Assembly: GCA_022827835.1 (NCBI GenBank)
Contig: JAJEIO010000021.1
Span: 1 to 62,099, forward strand
Length of the DNA stretch: 62,099 nt
Direction of reading: 5' to 3'
DNA from: Candidatus Latescibacterota bacterium
Lineage (GTDB): Bacteria; Latescibacterota; UBA2968; UBA8231
A model generated the notes under the pieces. That model made no database searches. It was given only the letters and a program-made list of their open reading frames with translations, and was not told the DNA's origin. Of this stretch, positions 35,188-43,118 are shown piece after piece (within the stretch, counting starts at the first letter, position 1; each line of letters starts with the position of its first letter). Position numbers and translations under genes: made by a program.

Positions 35188-38175
35188 TCAGGGGTCAGGA
35201 TTTTGGGGGCTGGCCTCAATGCGGAAGATGCCTTGGGTAATTTCGTCGCTAGTCAAGTAGAGGTGTCCTGCCTCGTCGGTAGCAAGCCCAACCGGCTTAC
35301 CCCACACGTTGCTGGGATTAGAAGAGAAAAAACCGAATAACCTACTCAATCCGGCATCCCCGTTGTCCTCGTCGGAATCGAGCCGGAATCCGGTGAGAAA
35401 ATCGGCGACGCGGGCGTTGGACCCATCCGGCTCGGCAAAGAGCACCATGACCTTGTAGCCCGGATCGTTGCCCAAAGCTCCGGCGCGGCAGGCGACAAAC
35501 GCGGCGTGTTTGTACTGAGAGGGAAACTGGTCGTGCGTGTAGAAATGCAGCGCCATGGGGGCCAAGTGGGCGGGGATGAGGACGGCTGGAGTATCCATGT
35601 TGGCAACTAACAGCGAATCGGCAGCGGTTAGTGGAAAGATGGACCTTCCGTAGGAGGAGAAATCGGTCCAGACTTTGTCCCCGTACGCCAATGGCCAGCC
35701 ATAGAAGCCGCCGTCGCGGAGGGGGGTGATCCACTCTGGCGGCAGGTTTGGGCCCTCGCGGTCGTGCCCGGTGTTGGCAGCCCAGAGTTCGCCGGTGGTC
35801 GGGTGCAAGGCGAGGCCGATGGCATTGCGCAACCCAGAGGCATAGATCCGCCGACCCGTGCCGTCGGTGTTTATCTGCATGACGGTGGAGCGCTCTGGGT
35901 CGTCTTCGCGGCAGATGTCGCAACCTGAGCCAATGTGGAAGTAGAGCTTGTCGTTGGCTTCGTCGAAAATTAGCGTATGCGTCACGTGCTCAACGGGACG
36001 ACCCATGAAACCGGGCACTTCGGCAAAGACGGTGCGCTCCTCGTAAAAGCCGTCTGCGTCGCGGTCTTCGAGGCGGTAGATCGCATCGTCGTCGGCGACA
36101 AAGAGCGCTCCCTGATAGAAGGCGATGCTGTGAGGCCAGTTAAGGTCATCGACCGCTTTGTACACGGTGTCGGCGCGGCCATCGCCGTCTTTGTCGGGCA
36201 AGGCTAACACCGTGCTTTGGCGGCCGGGGACCGGGTTCCATGTACTCTGAGGCTTCATGTTGGCTACGTGCAGGACGCCGTGGTCGTCCCAAGCCATGAA
36301 GCGGGCTTTATCTACTTGGTCGGAGAAGAGTTTGACCTTAAAGCCAGGCGGAAGGTTGAGCGTGCGGTCGGGGAGACCTTCGACCGGCACTGGTTCGAGG
36401 TGGAGGTCGATCTTGGGCGTTAAGCGGATTTGACTGGTAGCGTCCTCGCCGCGGAGCGCAGCGAGATACTCGTCGAACCCTTCGCGCGAGCCGTGTCGGC
36501 GCTCGTACAGCGCGGCAAGTGCCGCTTGGCAGGGATTGGGCCCCCAGCTTCGGACTTCGAGGCCGGCGAGATAGGCGTCTGCCGCCTTGTCGAGCCAAGT
36601 GTCGGCTGTCTCCCGAGTCTCGGCCCCGGTCGCCATGTGCTCGAACATCTGGCCTAAGTGATAGTGCGCACGGGTGTTTCTCTGCGAAAACTTCAGTGCC
36701 CGCTCAATCTCGTTGCGGCCTTCCTCGACGCGACCCGCTTTGTAGAGTGCCCACCCGAGGGCGTCGTAGATGAGGCCCAAGTAGAAGTTCATCCGACCCG
36801 ACCCTCCCGCTTCCTCTTCGGCTCTATCGAGCATGGCTTGTATGACGCCCTGAGCGAGTTCAGCCGCCTCCTCGGCGTACGGCGTGCGATCAGTCATCAA
36901 GATAAGGGCACCGTACGTTACGTACGGGTTGGGCTGCTGCTCGTAGCGGACCAAGCCGCGCACCGCCTCGGCGAGTTCCTCGGCTGGAACAGGGTTCATG
37001 GCGCTTAGGGAACTAAGGAGCGCTCGGTACGGCTCCTCGCGGAAGCTATCGTCGTAGAGGGGTTTTTCGAGGAACCGATAGGCCGCGTCGCAGATGAGGC
37101 GAAGCCGATTTTGGTACTCGGGCGCGTCCCTGCGGACGATGCGCTCCAACTCGGACTGTAAGCGTTGGTACTCCCGTCGGAACTTCTCTTGGTGAACCCG
37201 CGACGCATGCCAACTCGCGGGAGCCTGCGCCATCAGCTTCGCCTCGAACGCCGCGGCCTGCTCTTCGTCCTCGAGTACGTTTCTATAAGCCATAGTGAGC
37301 AGGGCGAGACCGCGTATGGTTTCCGGCACGGCCTGTCGATACGCGGCGATGCTGGCCTCAATGGCGGTGCGGCGCTCGTCGGTGGGGAACTGATCCGTCT
37401 CGTTGAGAATCTGCCAATGCAAGTAGCGCACATCTGCGGAGCTTGGGGAGAGGCGAACGGCCTCTTCAATTAGCGAGAGCGCCTCCTGCGGCTTGTCGGA
37501 CCGGTGTAGTTGTTGCGCGGCGCTAAGGTAGCCGCTGACGTGGTTGGGCCAACGCGCTCGTAGCGTGGCCAAGGTAGCGAGGCTCGTGTCTGCATAGGCG
37601 GGATTATTCAGCGAGTACTGTGCCCGGTACTCGAGTTCCGCGCGGGCGTGGAGGACTTCGGGATGGTGGAGCGTCGCCGCATCTAGGGAGTCCAAAAATG
37701 ACATTCCCGCTTCCGTGTTTCTGAAGCGAAGCGTCTGAAGGTACGTCGCGGCGAATTCCGGCTGGGGCAGCAGCCTCCAAGCGCGCAAGCTAGACTTGGC
37801 CGCCTCGTCGAAATACTGCCAATCCGTCAGAAACGCGAGTGCTTGCGCGTAGAGTCCCCACGGGTTGTCCGGCTCCCGTTCCAAGATCGCGTCGGCTTGC
37901 TCTTGGATCTCTCGGTGCCCGTCCAACTGCCCCTCTAACTGACGTGCGTAGAGTGCCCGTAGTTCGGCGTCCTCCGGTGAGCGACTCGTCCATTCACGGC
38001 CGAGGATGGCTCCCTCCTCGAACGTCCACAGCCGATTGTGCTCGCGCAGTTTTGCTTTTGCCGCTTCTAGTTCTTGGGGCGAGTAGTGTTGCTCGGTTTG
38101 GCTCGCGGTGCAGACGCTGACGCTCAACATCAATCCGATGAGACTGCCGATTGCGTGAGTAGGCTGGACAGACAT
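35188..38175 (-). CDS. Large TPR plus sorbosone-dehydrogenase-type propeller protein
   Basis: The 995-residue exported protein has a signal peptide (IGSLIGLMLSVSVCTASQ). Residues 40 to about 600 are TPR-like helical repeats (PDNPWGLYAQALAFLTDW, AHYHLGQMFEHMATGAE). From about 640 to the end lies a six-bladed propeller of the PQQ-dependent sugar/sorbosone dehydrogenase type: LPPGFKVKLFSDQ, DKDGDGRADTVYKAVDDLNW, ASGLRNAIGLALHPTTGELW, GGFYGWPLAYGD and HFYTHDQFPSQYKHAAFVAC. Cysteines in GSGCDIC may bind a metal or haem-like group. Fusing these two halves is unusual. The downstream partner is the GH99-like lipoprotein. Confidence 0.82.
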   Translation of the reverse strand: MSVQPTHAIGSLIGLMLSVSVCTASQTEQHYSPQELEAAKAKLREHNRLWTFEEGAILGREWTSRSPEDAELRALYARQLEGQLDGHREIQEQADAILEREPDNPWGLYAQALAFLTDWQYFDEAAKSSLRAWRLLPQPEFAATYLQTLRFRNTEAGMSFLDSLDAATLHHPEVLHARAELEYRAQYSLNNPAYADTSLATLATLRARWPNHVSGYLSAAQQLHRSDKPQEALSLIEEAVRLSPSSADVRYLHWQILNETDQFPTDERRTAIEASIAAYRQAVPETIRGLALLTMAYRNVLEDEEQAAAFEAKLMAQAPASWHASRVHQEKFRREYQRLQSELERIVRRDAPEYQNRLRLICDAAYRFLEKPLYDDSFREEPYRALLSSLSAMNPVPAEELAEAVRGLVRYEQQPNPYVTYGALILMTDRTPYAEEAAELAQGVIQAMLDRAEEEAGGSGRMNFYLGLIYDALGWALYKAGRVEEGRNEIERALKFSQRNTRAHYHLGQMFEHMATGAETRETADTWLDKAADAYLAGLEVRSWGPNPCQAALAALYERRHGSREGFDEYLAALRGEDATSQIRLTPKIDLHLEPVPVEGLPDRTLNLPPGFKVKLFSDQVDKARFMAWDDHGVLHVANMKPQSTWNPVPGRQSTVLALPDKDGDGRADTVYKAVDDLNWPHSIAFYQGALFVADDDAIYRLEDRDADGFYEERTVFAEVPGFMGRPVEHVTHTLIFDEANDKLYFHIGSGCDICREDDPERSTVMQINTDGTGRRIYASGLRNAIGLALHPTTGELWAANTGHDREGPNLPPEWITPLRDGGFYGWPLAYGDKVWTDFSSYGRSIFPLTAADSLLVANMDTPAVLIPAHLAPMALHFYTHDQFPSQYKHAAFVACRAGALGNDPGYKVMVLFAEPDGSNARVADFLTGFRLDSDEDNGDAGLSRLFGFFSSNPSNVWGKPVGLATDEAGHLYLTSDEITQGIFRIEASPQNPDP

Positions 38176-38325
38176 GGCAACTCCGGTGGTTTGAGGCCCT
38201 GCTATTCAAACATAAGGAATCGGGATTTTTCCGTTCAAACTCAACCAACGGTGACACGGCTTGGCCAGTCGCGGGGGACCTACGCGGCTTTTGACAGAGA
38301 GTGACGGTATTCTTTTGATAGCAGT

Positions 38326-38556
38326 ATGGAATCACTGCATATCAGAAACGTGGATCCCAACACTCTGGCTGCCCTGAAACGGCTGGCCAAGAGCCACCGT
38401 CGCTCACTTCAGGGAGAACTGCATATAATACTGGAGCGGGCCGCTCGCACAGCACCGCCCGAGCAGCCAGAATCGATGTCGTGGATCACGGTGGAGACCG
38501 GCCGAGCCGCATCGACATGGTCTCGAAACGAGATTTATGATGACGACGGCAGGTGA
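38326..38556 (+). CDS. FitA-like ribbon-helix-helix antitoxin
   Basis: The 76-residue protein opens with MESLHIRNVDPNTLAALKRL, the FitA/VapB-type ribbon-helix-helix (strand, then KRLAKSHRRSLQGELHIILE helices). Such proteins bind DNA and neutralise a PIN-domain VapC toxin. The stop overlaps the start of a VapC remnant at 38537 by 20 bases, as in an intact module. Because the toxin is gutted, this may be an orphan antitoxin. Confidence 0.82.
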   Translation: MESLHIRNVDPNTLAALKRLAKSHRRSLQGELHIILERAARTAPPEQPESMSWITVETGRAASTWSRNEIYDDDGR

Positions 38557-38653
38557 GATCCTGTTCGCCGACAACAACGTATTTCTGTCGGCCACAGATC
38601 GTTTGTGCAGGCTCGAAGAGATCGAAGCGGTCGGGCTGGCATTTACGAAGTAG
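38537..38653 (+). pseudogene. Remnant of a VapC/FitB PIN-domain toxin
   Basis: The 38-codon frame starting ATGATG overlaps the antitoxin. ILFADNNVFLSATDR is the first PIN strand with the first catalytic Asp. It runs directly into CRLEEIEAVGLAF, which looks like the last strand of VapC proteins. The roughly 90 residues with the other acidic residues are missing, so toxin activity is lost. The 3' end overlaps the convergent HTH mini-gene. Confidence 0.6.
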
Positions 38654-38819
38654 CTTTTGGTCGTTTCAGCCCGTACTTGCGCATTCGATACCGCAGCTTC
38701 TCTGGGCCGATGCCCAACAACCGAGCCGCTCCCCTTGGGCCATAGACCCGCCAGTTGGTGGCTTCGAGGGCTGCCAAAATTTGCCGCTTTTCGGCCTCTG
38801 GTAGTGTCATCAGGGGCAT
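38643..38819 (-). CDS. Fis-type HTH mini-protein (copy 1), related to the tail of the sigma-54 activator
   Basis: The 58-residue protein MPLMTLPEAEKRQILAALEA... ends ...MRKYGLKRPKATS. It is clearly related along nearly its whole length to the C-terminal Fis helix-turn-helix of the activator encoded at 47714-50851 (shared ILAAL-ATNWR, GPRGAARLL, GPEKLRYRMRK). AAGGAG lies 6 bases before the ATG, so it looks translated, not merely a leftover. It follows cassette A on the minus strand. It could bind the same DNA sites without activating transcription. Confidence 0.7.
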   Translation of the reverse strand: MPLMTLPEAEKRQILAALEATNWRVYGPRGAARLLGIGPEKLRYRMRKYGLKRPKATS

Positions 38820-38873
38820 AATTAACTCCTTTCGGCGAAGGGTCGTTAAGACAATGGACCTGTTGGTCCCGAC

Positions 38874-39986
38874 TTAGCTACCGGTCTGCAGCAGCGCCTT
38901 GATTTGCTCTTCAGTAGGCGGCTGATTGCCGAGTGCCTCTATAGGGACGATGCGGTTATCTCGGCCGATCAGGATGTAGTGGGGTATGCCCACGACGCCG
39001 TAGCGCCGGGCGGTCTCGCCCGTGTCGAGAGCAATTGGGAACGGATAATCATGCTGGCCGACATAATTATCTAGGTTGTCAGCCCGATCCGCCGAATGCA
39101 GGGCAATGACGATAAAGCCCTGATCCCGATAGCGCTCGTATAGTTCGGCGACATAGGGCAGTTTTTCTACGCAGGGCGAACACCACGTAGCCCAAAAGTC
39201 GAGCAGCACCACCTTGCCCTGTAACTGTGCCAGACTGTTCAAGGGGGACTCTTCATAACCGGCGACGGGTGCCACCCAGCGCTCGATGTCAATTTCAAAG
39301 GGCACGGTACCCTGATCCAGAGTGTGCCGCTGGTGCATGACTTCCATTTCCCTAGGGCTGATGTAGCGGACGGAAAAGGTCTGGCCGTCGTCGGTGAATT
39401 CGGCGCGGTCCCACTGTAGGATTGCCTGATCGGCTGTGGGTTTTTCCAAGGTTTGGCGCTGGGGAATGGTCAGGATGGGGGCGAGGCGGACGACGGTATG
39501 TAGCAGGGCGTCCGAGGGGCCAGACCCGGCCCAGACCCAGTAGTCGCGTTGCCAGCGGGTCAGGTGAGTAGAAGGCTTGTCGGCAGACCGGTACGTGGAT
39601 TGGGCTGTCGGGTCGCCGATCTCGGTTTCTAGGCCGGGAAAAGGCTCGCCTACCAGTGTTTGGCGGTGACCCGACAGGCGGTTCCGGTTAAGATCGTCCC
39701 GAATATGCGACTGGCCGTCCGGGTGGTGGACGACCACAGTAAAGGGATTGGTCTTTTCAACTCGGCCCGGTTGATCCGCCCGGCCGAGAATGGTATGCCA
39801 CAGTTCTTGGCCCTCGGCATCCACGCGCCAAGCGTGTAGCCAGCCTTGGCTCAGTTGCGCTTGCACGGAACCACCGATTGAGGCGGGTAGGTCAACCGAG
39901 TCGCGCCAAGCAGGGGTCGCAGTGGCCTCTGAGGCGACGATCAATCCGACTACGAGGCCGGTGTAGAGAATTTTAGCACAAGTCAC
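38874..39986 (-). CDS. Exported TlpA/thioredoxin-like protein 'b', cassette A
   Basis: The 370-residue protein starts at GTG 39986. The signal peptide ends near ATATPAW. Residues 35-230 are a two-part region shared with the partner 'a' (GWLHAWRVDAEGQELWHTIL; VVVHHPDGQSHIRDD; WDRAEFTDDGQTFSVRYISP). From about 250 lies a TlpA-type thioredoxin domain, LLDFWATWCSPCVEKLPYVA, with Cys269 and Cys272 and cis-Pro in GIPHYILI (Pro335). The intact Cys-x-x-Cys implies thiol-disulfide activity outside the cytoplasm. It starts 22 bases after gene 'a'. Confidence 0.85.
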   Translation of the reverse strand: MTCAKILYTGLVVGLIVASEATATPAWRDSVDLPASIGGSVQAQLSQGWLHAWRVDAEGQELWHTILGRADQPGRVEKTNPFTVVVHHPDGQSHIRDDLNRNRLSGHRQTLVGEPFPGLETEIGDPTAQSTYRSADKPSTHLTRWQRDYWVWAGSGPSDALLHTVVRLAPILTIPQRQTLEKPTADQAILQWDRAEFTDDGQTFSVRYISPREMEVMHQRHTLDQGTVPFEIDIERWVAPVAGYEESPLNSLAQLQGKVVLLDFWATWCSPCVEKLPYVAELYERYRDQGFIVIALHSADRADNLDNYVGQHDYPFPIALDTGETARRYGVVGIPHYILIGRDNRIVPIEALGNQPPTEEQIKALLQTGS

Positions 39987-40008
39987 GGTGAAAACCTTTC
40001 GCTAGGGG

Positions 40009-41352
40009 TTAATGGGTCGGAAACTTGTCGGTGTCGTCGAGCAGGTACCCCAGTTGGGCTAGACTCGGCGTTTCGCCGTCCTCGCTGAGCCAAGCTACCC
40101 GGCAGTCGCGGTCGAGGAGGACGGATTGGGGGAAATTCCAGATGCCGTAGCGCTGTGCGCTCGCGCCTTCATCTACCGCAATGGGCAATGTGTAGCCGCG
40201 TTCGGCGATAAAGGCGTCCACCTCTTCGGCCTCTTCGGCACTGTGGATGGCGATGACGACGAGGCCCTCGTCTTTGTGTTTTTTGTATAACTGGTCATAG
40301 TGGGCGAGTTGCTCAACGGATTCGGGAGACCAAGTAGCCCAAAAATGTAGCACCACTACCTTTCCTATGAACCAGCCTATGCGGTCGCCGTGCTCGATGG
40401 GGTTGATCCAGCGCTGGGCTTCTATATTGAAGGGTATAGCACCCCGGACCAACTTGTGCTTTTGCTCTTTACGGTCCGCTATGAAAGGGGAGACATAGCT
40501 AGCTATCAGTACTCCGCTACTGTCCCAGAGTTGGGCGTCGTCCCAGCGCACAGCCCCCCCGCCGATGAAAGCGCCAAAGCCCGGTTTTTCTGGCACAAAC
40601 ACCGTTGGAGTTAGGCGGATGAGCGTGTCCCAATGGTCCTCATTCGGCCCCAAGGCTACCCAGAGTTGCCCATCTTTCTCCCATTTGGTGATGCCGCGTT
40701 GCAAAATCCGAGTCGAACTCTGGTCAATGCTATTGGCTAACGCCTCCGGTACGCGTTTTTTGATCAAAGCCAAAGCGGCGGTATCAAGGCTGGCGAACTC
40801 TTCCGGCCCCAGTTGTTGGACCAGACCCGCCAGAGCGGTGGAGTCGAGGCTGGCGAACGTCTCAAGCGGCATTTCTTGGAGCGTAGCCGGAGTGGGTGGG
40901 CCGCTACGGAGACTCCTCCTGCTCTGATCAATGCCGTTTTGGCGGACGGTGGTGTCGAGGCTGGCGAACGCCTCCGGTGCCAGTTGTTGCCGACGGGCCG
41001 CTAGGGTCGAGGGGATGCTCTGAAAGGTGTCGCGGACGAAGTATGCGCCGTTGGCGTGGCGTACTTCGACGCTAAAGCCGAAGAGTTCGAGGGTAGGAGG
41101 TTGGTTCGGATCAGCTTCGGCGAGGATGAGGTGCCAACGGGGGCTGTCGTTTTGGTCGAGGCGGCGGACGTGCAGTAAGCCATCGACAATATAGGCCTCT
41201 ATGCGCTCGCCCGACCCGGCCGAATGAAGGGGGGCGGACTCACTCCACTGGGCTTGGTCGGCCAAATCTGCGGCTGTGGTGATGTAGGGGCCGCTGAAGA
41301 GCAGGGCTGCCACCGCTACGATTTGGTACTTTATTGAACGAAAGGAACTCAT
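40009..41352 (-). CDS. Exported thioredoxin-fold protein 'a' lacking the CxxC motif, cassette A
   Basis: The 447-residue protein has a signal peptide (IVAVAALLFSGPYITTAAD). The N-terminal region is homologous to that of 'b' (DGLLHVRRLDQNDSPRWHLI). Residues about 122-210 hold Leu-rich repeats of the P-E-x-F-A-S-L-D kind. The final domain has the TlpA fold (VVLHFWATWSPESVEQLAHY), but Ser342 and Ser345 replace the two redox cysteines; the cis-Pro (NFPQSVLL) is kept. It is thus catalytically silent as a thiol enzyme and may bind or hold a partner. AAAGGAGG precedes the ATG; a sigma-54 promoter lies about 107 bases upstream. Confidence 0.82.
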   Translation of the reverse strand: MSSFRSIKYQIVAVAALLFSGPYITTAADLADQAQWSESAPLHSAGSGERIEAYIVDGLLHVRRLDQNDSPRWHLILAEADPNQPPTLELFGFSVEVRHANGAYFVRDTFQSIPSTLAARRQQLAPEAFASLDTTVRQNGIDQSRRSLRSGPPTPATLQEMPLETFASLDSTALAGLVQQLGPEEFASLDTAALALIKKRVPEALANSIDQSSTRILQRGITKWEKDGQLWVALGPNEDHWDTLIRLTPTVFVPEKPGFGAFIGGGAVRWDDAQLWDSSGVLIASYVSPFIADRKEQKHKLVRGAIPFNIEAQRWINPIEHGDRIGWFIGKVVVLHFWATWSPESVEQLAHYDQLYKKHKDEGLVVIAIHSAEEAEEVDAFIAERGYTLPIAVDEGASAQRYGIWNFPQSVLLDRDCRVAWLSEDGETPSLAQLGYLLDDTDKFPTH

Positions 41353-41458
41353 CTGAAGCCTCCTTTGTAAGGCTGGGGATGGTTGATGGACGGTCCTCTA
41401 TAAGAGCCCTTGGTCAGAAATACATGAACTTTTTTACGGCTCTTAGGAATCGACGTAA

Positions 41459-41474
41459 TGCACATTTTGTGCCA
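41459..41474 (-). promoter_or_regulatory. Sigma-54 promoter of cassette A
   Basis: The minus strand reads TGGCACAAAATGTGCA, matching the -24/-12 consensus TGGCAC-N5-TTGC with exact GG-to-GC spacing and one mismatch in the -12 box. Predicted transcription starts near 41447, leaving a leader of about 95 bases with a possible hairpin (AAGAGCC / GGCTCTT). The cassette C promoter is nearly identical. Confidence 0.75.
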
Positions 41475-41488
41475 TTATTAGAGTCGAA

Positions 41489-41523
41489 TAAAAAAAATCC
41501 CTTAGGAGTTACCCTAAAGGATT
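41489..41523 (-). terminator. Rho-independent terminator upstream of cassette A
   Basis: On the minus strand AATCCTTTAGG and CCTAAGGGATT form an 11-base stem (one G-T pair) around a 6-base loop, followed by a run of eight or more T. It should stop transcripts from the HTH mini-gene at 41700. It stands between the enhancer repeats and the promoter. Confidence 0.8.
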
Positions 41524-41610
41524 GAAAAACATGGGATTTAAGTGACGAGAAAATGCCTCTCTAAGGGGGGCAGGTATTAGATGGGGTTGCGAGCTGATCT
41601 ACGAGTTTCC

Positions 41611-41652
41611 GTTCACAATGAACGACTTTTGAACGACTTTTGAACGACTTTT
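41611..41652 (-). promoter_or_regulatory. Probable activator-binding enhancer array, cassette A
   Basis: A palindrome GTTCACAATGAAC (41611-41623) runs into three direct repeats of GAACGACTTTT starting at 41620, 41631 and 41642. The 11-base period places each unit on roughly the same face of the helix. The array lies about 140-190 bases upstream of the sigma-54 promoter, the usual distance for enhancer sites. The same array precedes cassette C. Confidence 0.7.
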
Positions 41653-41699
41653 TACAGATCAGCCGTGGTCTCTCTGATTCACGATCTTAGCACAGGCTC

Positions 41700-41879
41700 T
41701 TACTGCGACGGCTTCTCTGGTCGTTTCAGTCCATACTTGCGCATTCGATATCGCAGTTTCTCCGGGCCGATGCCCAACAACCGAGCCGCACCGCATGGGC
41801 CATAGATTCGCCAGTTGGTGGCTTGGAGGGCTGCCAAAATTTGCCGCTTTTCGGCCTCTGGTAGTGTCATCAGGGGCAT
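41700..41879 (-). CDS. Fis-type HTH mini-protein (copy 2)
   Basis: The 59-residue protein MPLMTLPEAEKRQILAALQA... ends ...RPEKPSQ and is almost identical to copy 1. It is related to the last 50 residues of the sigma-54 activator, including the RPEKPS end. GAAAGGAG lies 6 bases before the ATG. It sits just upstream of the cassette A control block, exactly where the full activator sits relative to cassette C. This position suggests it arose from a duplicated activator 3' end that gained its own start. Confidence 0.75.
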   Translation of the reverse strand: MPLMTLPEAEKRQILAALQATNWRIYGPCGAARLLGIGPEKLRYRMRKYGLKRPEKPSQ

Positions 41880-41942
41880 AATTAACTCCTTTCGGCGAAT
41901 TTCCGTTAAGACGCACGACAAATCCTAAGCGACAATAGAATG

Positions 41943-41970
41943 GTAGGGGCGATTCGCGAATCGCCCCTAC
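41943..41970. repeat. Perfect 28-bp palindrome
   Basis: GTAGGGGCGATTCG is followed immediately by its exact reverse complement. It sits between cassette B gene 'b' and the HTH mini-gene. Its arms match those of the repeat at 21852, pointing to a dispersed REP-like family; a transcript-end hairpin is the simplest role. Confidence 0.75.
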
Positions 41971-41983
41971 GTTATGGCAAAAT

Positions 41984-43096
41984 TTAGCTACCGGCCTGCA
42001 GCAACGCCTTGATTTGCTCTTCAGTAGGCAGGTCGTTCACAAGGGCGATGCGGTTATCCCGGTCGATCAGGATGTAGTGGGGTATGGGTCCTCCTGGCTC
42101 GATACCGTAGCGCCGGAAAGTCTCGCCCGTGTCGAGGGCAATGGGGAACGCATAATCATGGCGGCCGACAAAGTCATCTAGATCGTCGGCCCGCCACGCC
42201 GAATGCAGGGAAATGACGACAAAGCCCTGATCCCGATAGCGCTCGTATAGCTCGGAGATATAGGGCAGTTTTGCTACGCAGGGATTGCACCACGTAGCCC
42301 AAAAGTCGAGCAGCACCACCTTGCCCTGCAATTGCCCTAGACTGTTCAAGTCCTCATGACCGGCGACGGGCTGTAGCCAGCGCTCAATGTCCATTTCAAA
42401 GGGCACGGCTCCCTTCTCCACAGCATGCCGCTGTTGCATGACTTCCTTTTCCCTAGAGCTGATATAGCGGACGGAAAAGGTCTGGCCATCGTCGGTGAAT
42501 TCGGCGCGATCCCACTGCAAGATCGCCTGATCAGCCGTGAGGGTTTCTAAGGTTTTGCGCTGGGGAATGGTCAGGATGGGGGCGAGGCGGACGACGGTGT
42601 GAAATGAGGCGTCCGAAGGGCCAGATCCGGCCCAGACCCAATGATCGCGCTGCCAGCGGGTCAAGTGCGTGCGGGGAGACTCGTCGGCAGATTGATACGT
42701 GGATTGGGCTTGAACTGCGGGGTCGCTAGCCCCGGTTTCTAGGCCGGGGAAAGGCTCGCCCTCCTTTGCTTGGCGGTGCCCCGACAGGCGACTCCGGTTA
42801 ATGTTGTCCCGAATATGCGACTGACCGTCTGGGTGATGGACGACCACGGTAAAGGGGTTGGGCTTCTCAATCCGACCCGGTTGATCCGCTCGCCCGAGAA
42901 TGGTATGCCACAGTTCTTGGCTGTCGGCATCCACGCGCCAGACGTGCAGCCAGCCTTGGCGCAGTTGCGCCTGCACGGAACCGCCGATTGAGGCCGGTAG
43001 GTCAACCGAGTCGCACCAAGCAGGAGTCGCGGTGGCCTCGGCGGCGGCGATTAGTCCGGCTACGAGGCCGGTGCAGAGAATTTTAGCATAAGTCAT
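41984..43096 (-). CDS. Exported TlpA/thioredoxin-like protein 'b', cassette B
   Basis: The 370-residue protein is a close paralogue of the cassette A and C 'b' proteins along its whole length. The signal peptide (LVAGLIAAAEATATPAW) is followed by the shared front domain, then VVLLDFWATWCNPCVAKLPY with an intact Cys-x-x-Cys whose middle residues differ (Asn-Pro instead of Ser-Pro). The cis-Pro segment reads GGPIPHYILI, with two extra residues relative to A. It starts 22 bases after cassette B gene 'a'. Confidence 0.85.
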   Translation of the reverse strand: MTYAKILCTGLVAGLIAAAEATATPAWCDSVDLPASIGGSVQAQLRQGWLHVWRVDADSQELWHTILGRADQPGRIEKPNPFTVVVHHPDGQSHIRDNINRSRLSGHRQAKEGEPFPGLETGASDPAVQAQSTYQSADESPRTHLTRWQRDHWVWAGSGPSDASFHTVVRLAPILTIPQRKTLETLTADQAILQWDRAEFTDDGQTFSVRYISSREKEVMQQRHAVEKGAVPFEMDIERWLQPVAGHEDLNSLGQLQGKVVLLDFWATWCNPCVAKLPYISELYERYRDQGFVVISLHSAWRADDLDDFVGRHDYAFPIALDTGETFRRYGIEPGGPIPHYILIDRDNRIALVNDLPTEEQIKALLQAGS

Positions 43097-43118
43097 GGTA
43101 AAAACCTCTCGCTAGGGG

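Noticed and set aside
38176..38325. Intergenic space searched for tRNA or small RNA genes
   Set aside because: No cloverleaf or convincing hairpin with a terminator could be found.
41611..41652. Tandem repeats considered as a CRISPR array
   Set aside because: Units are 11 bp, contiguous and without spacers, and no cas genes are present; an activator-binding array fits better.
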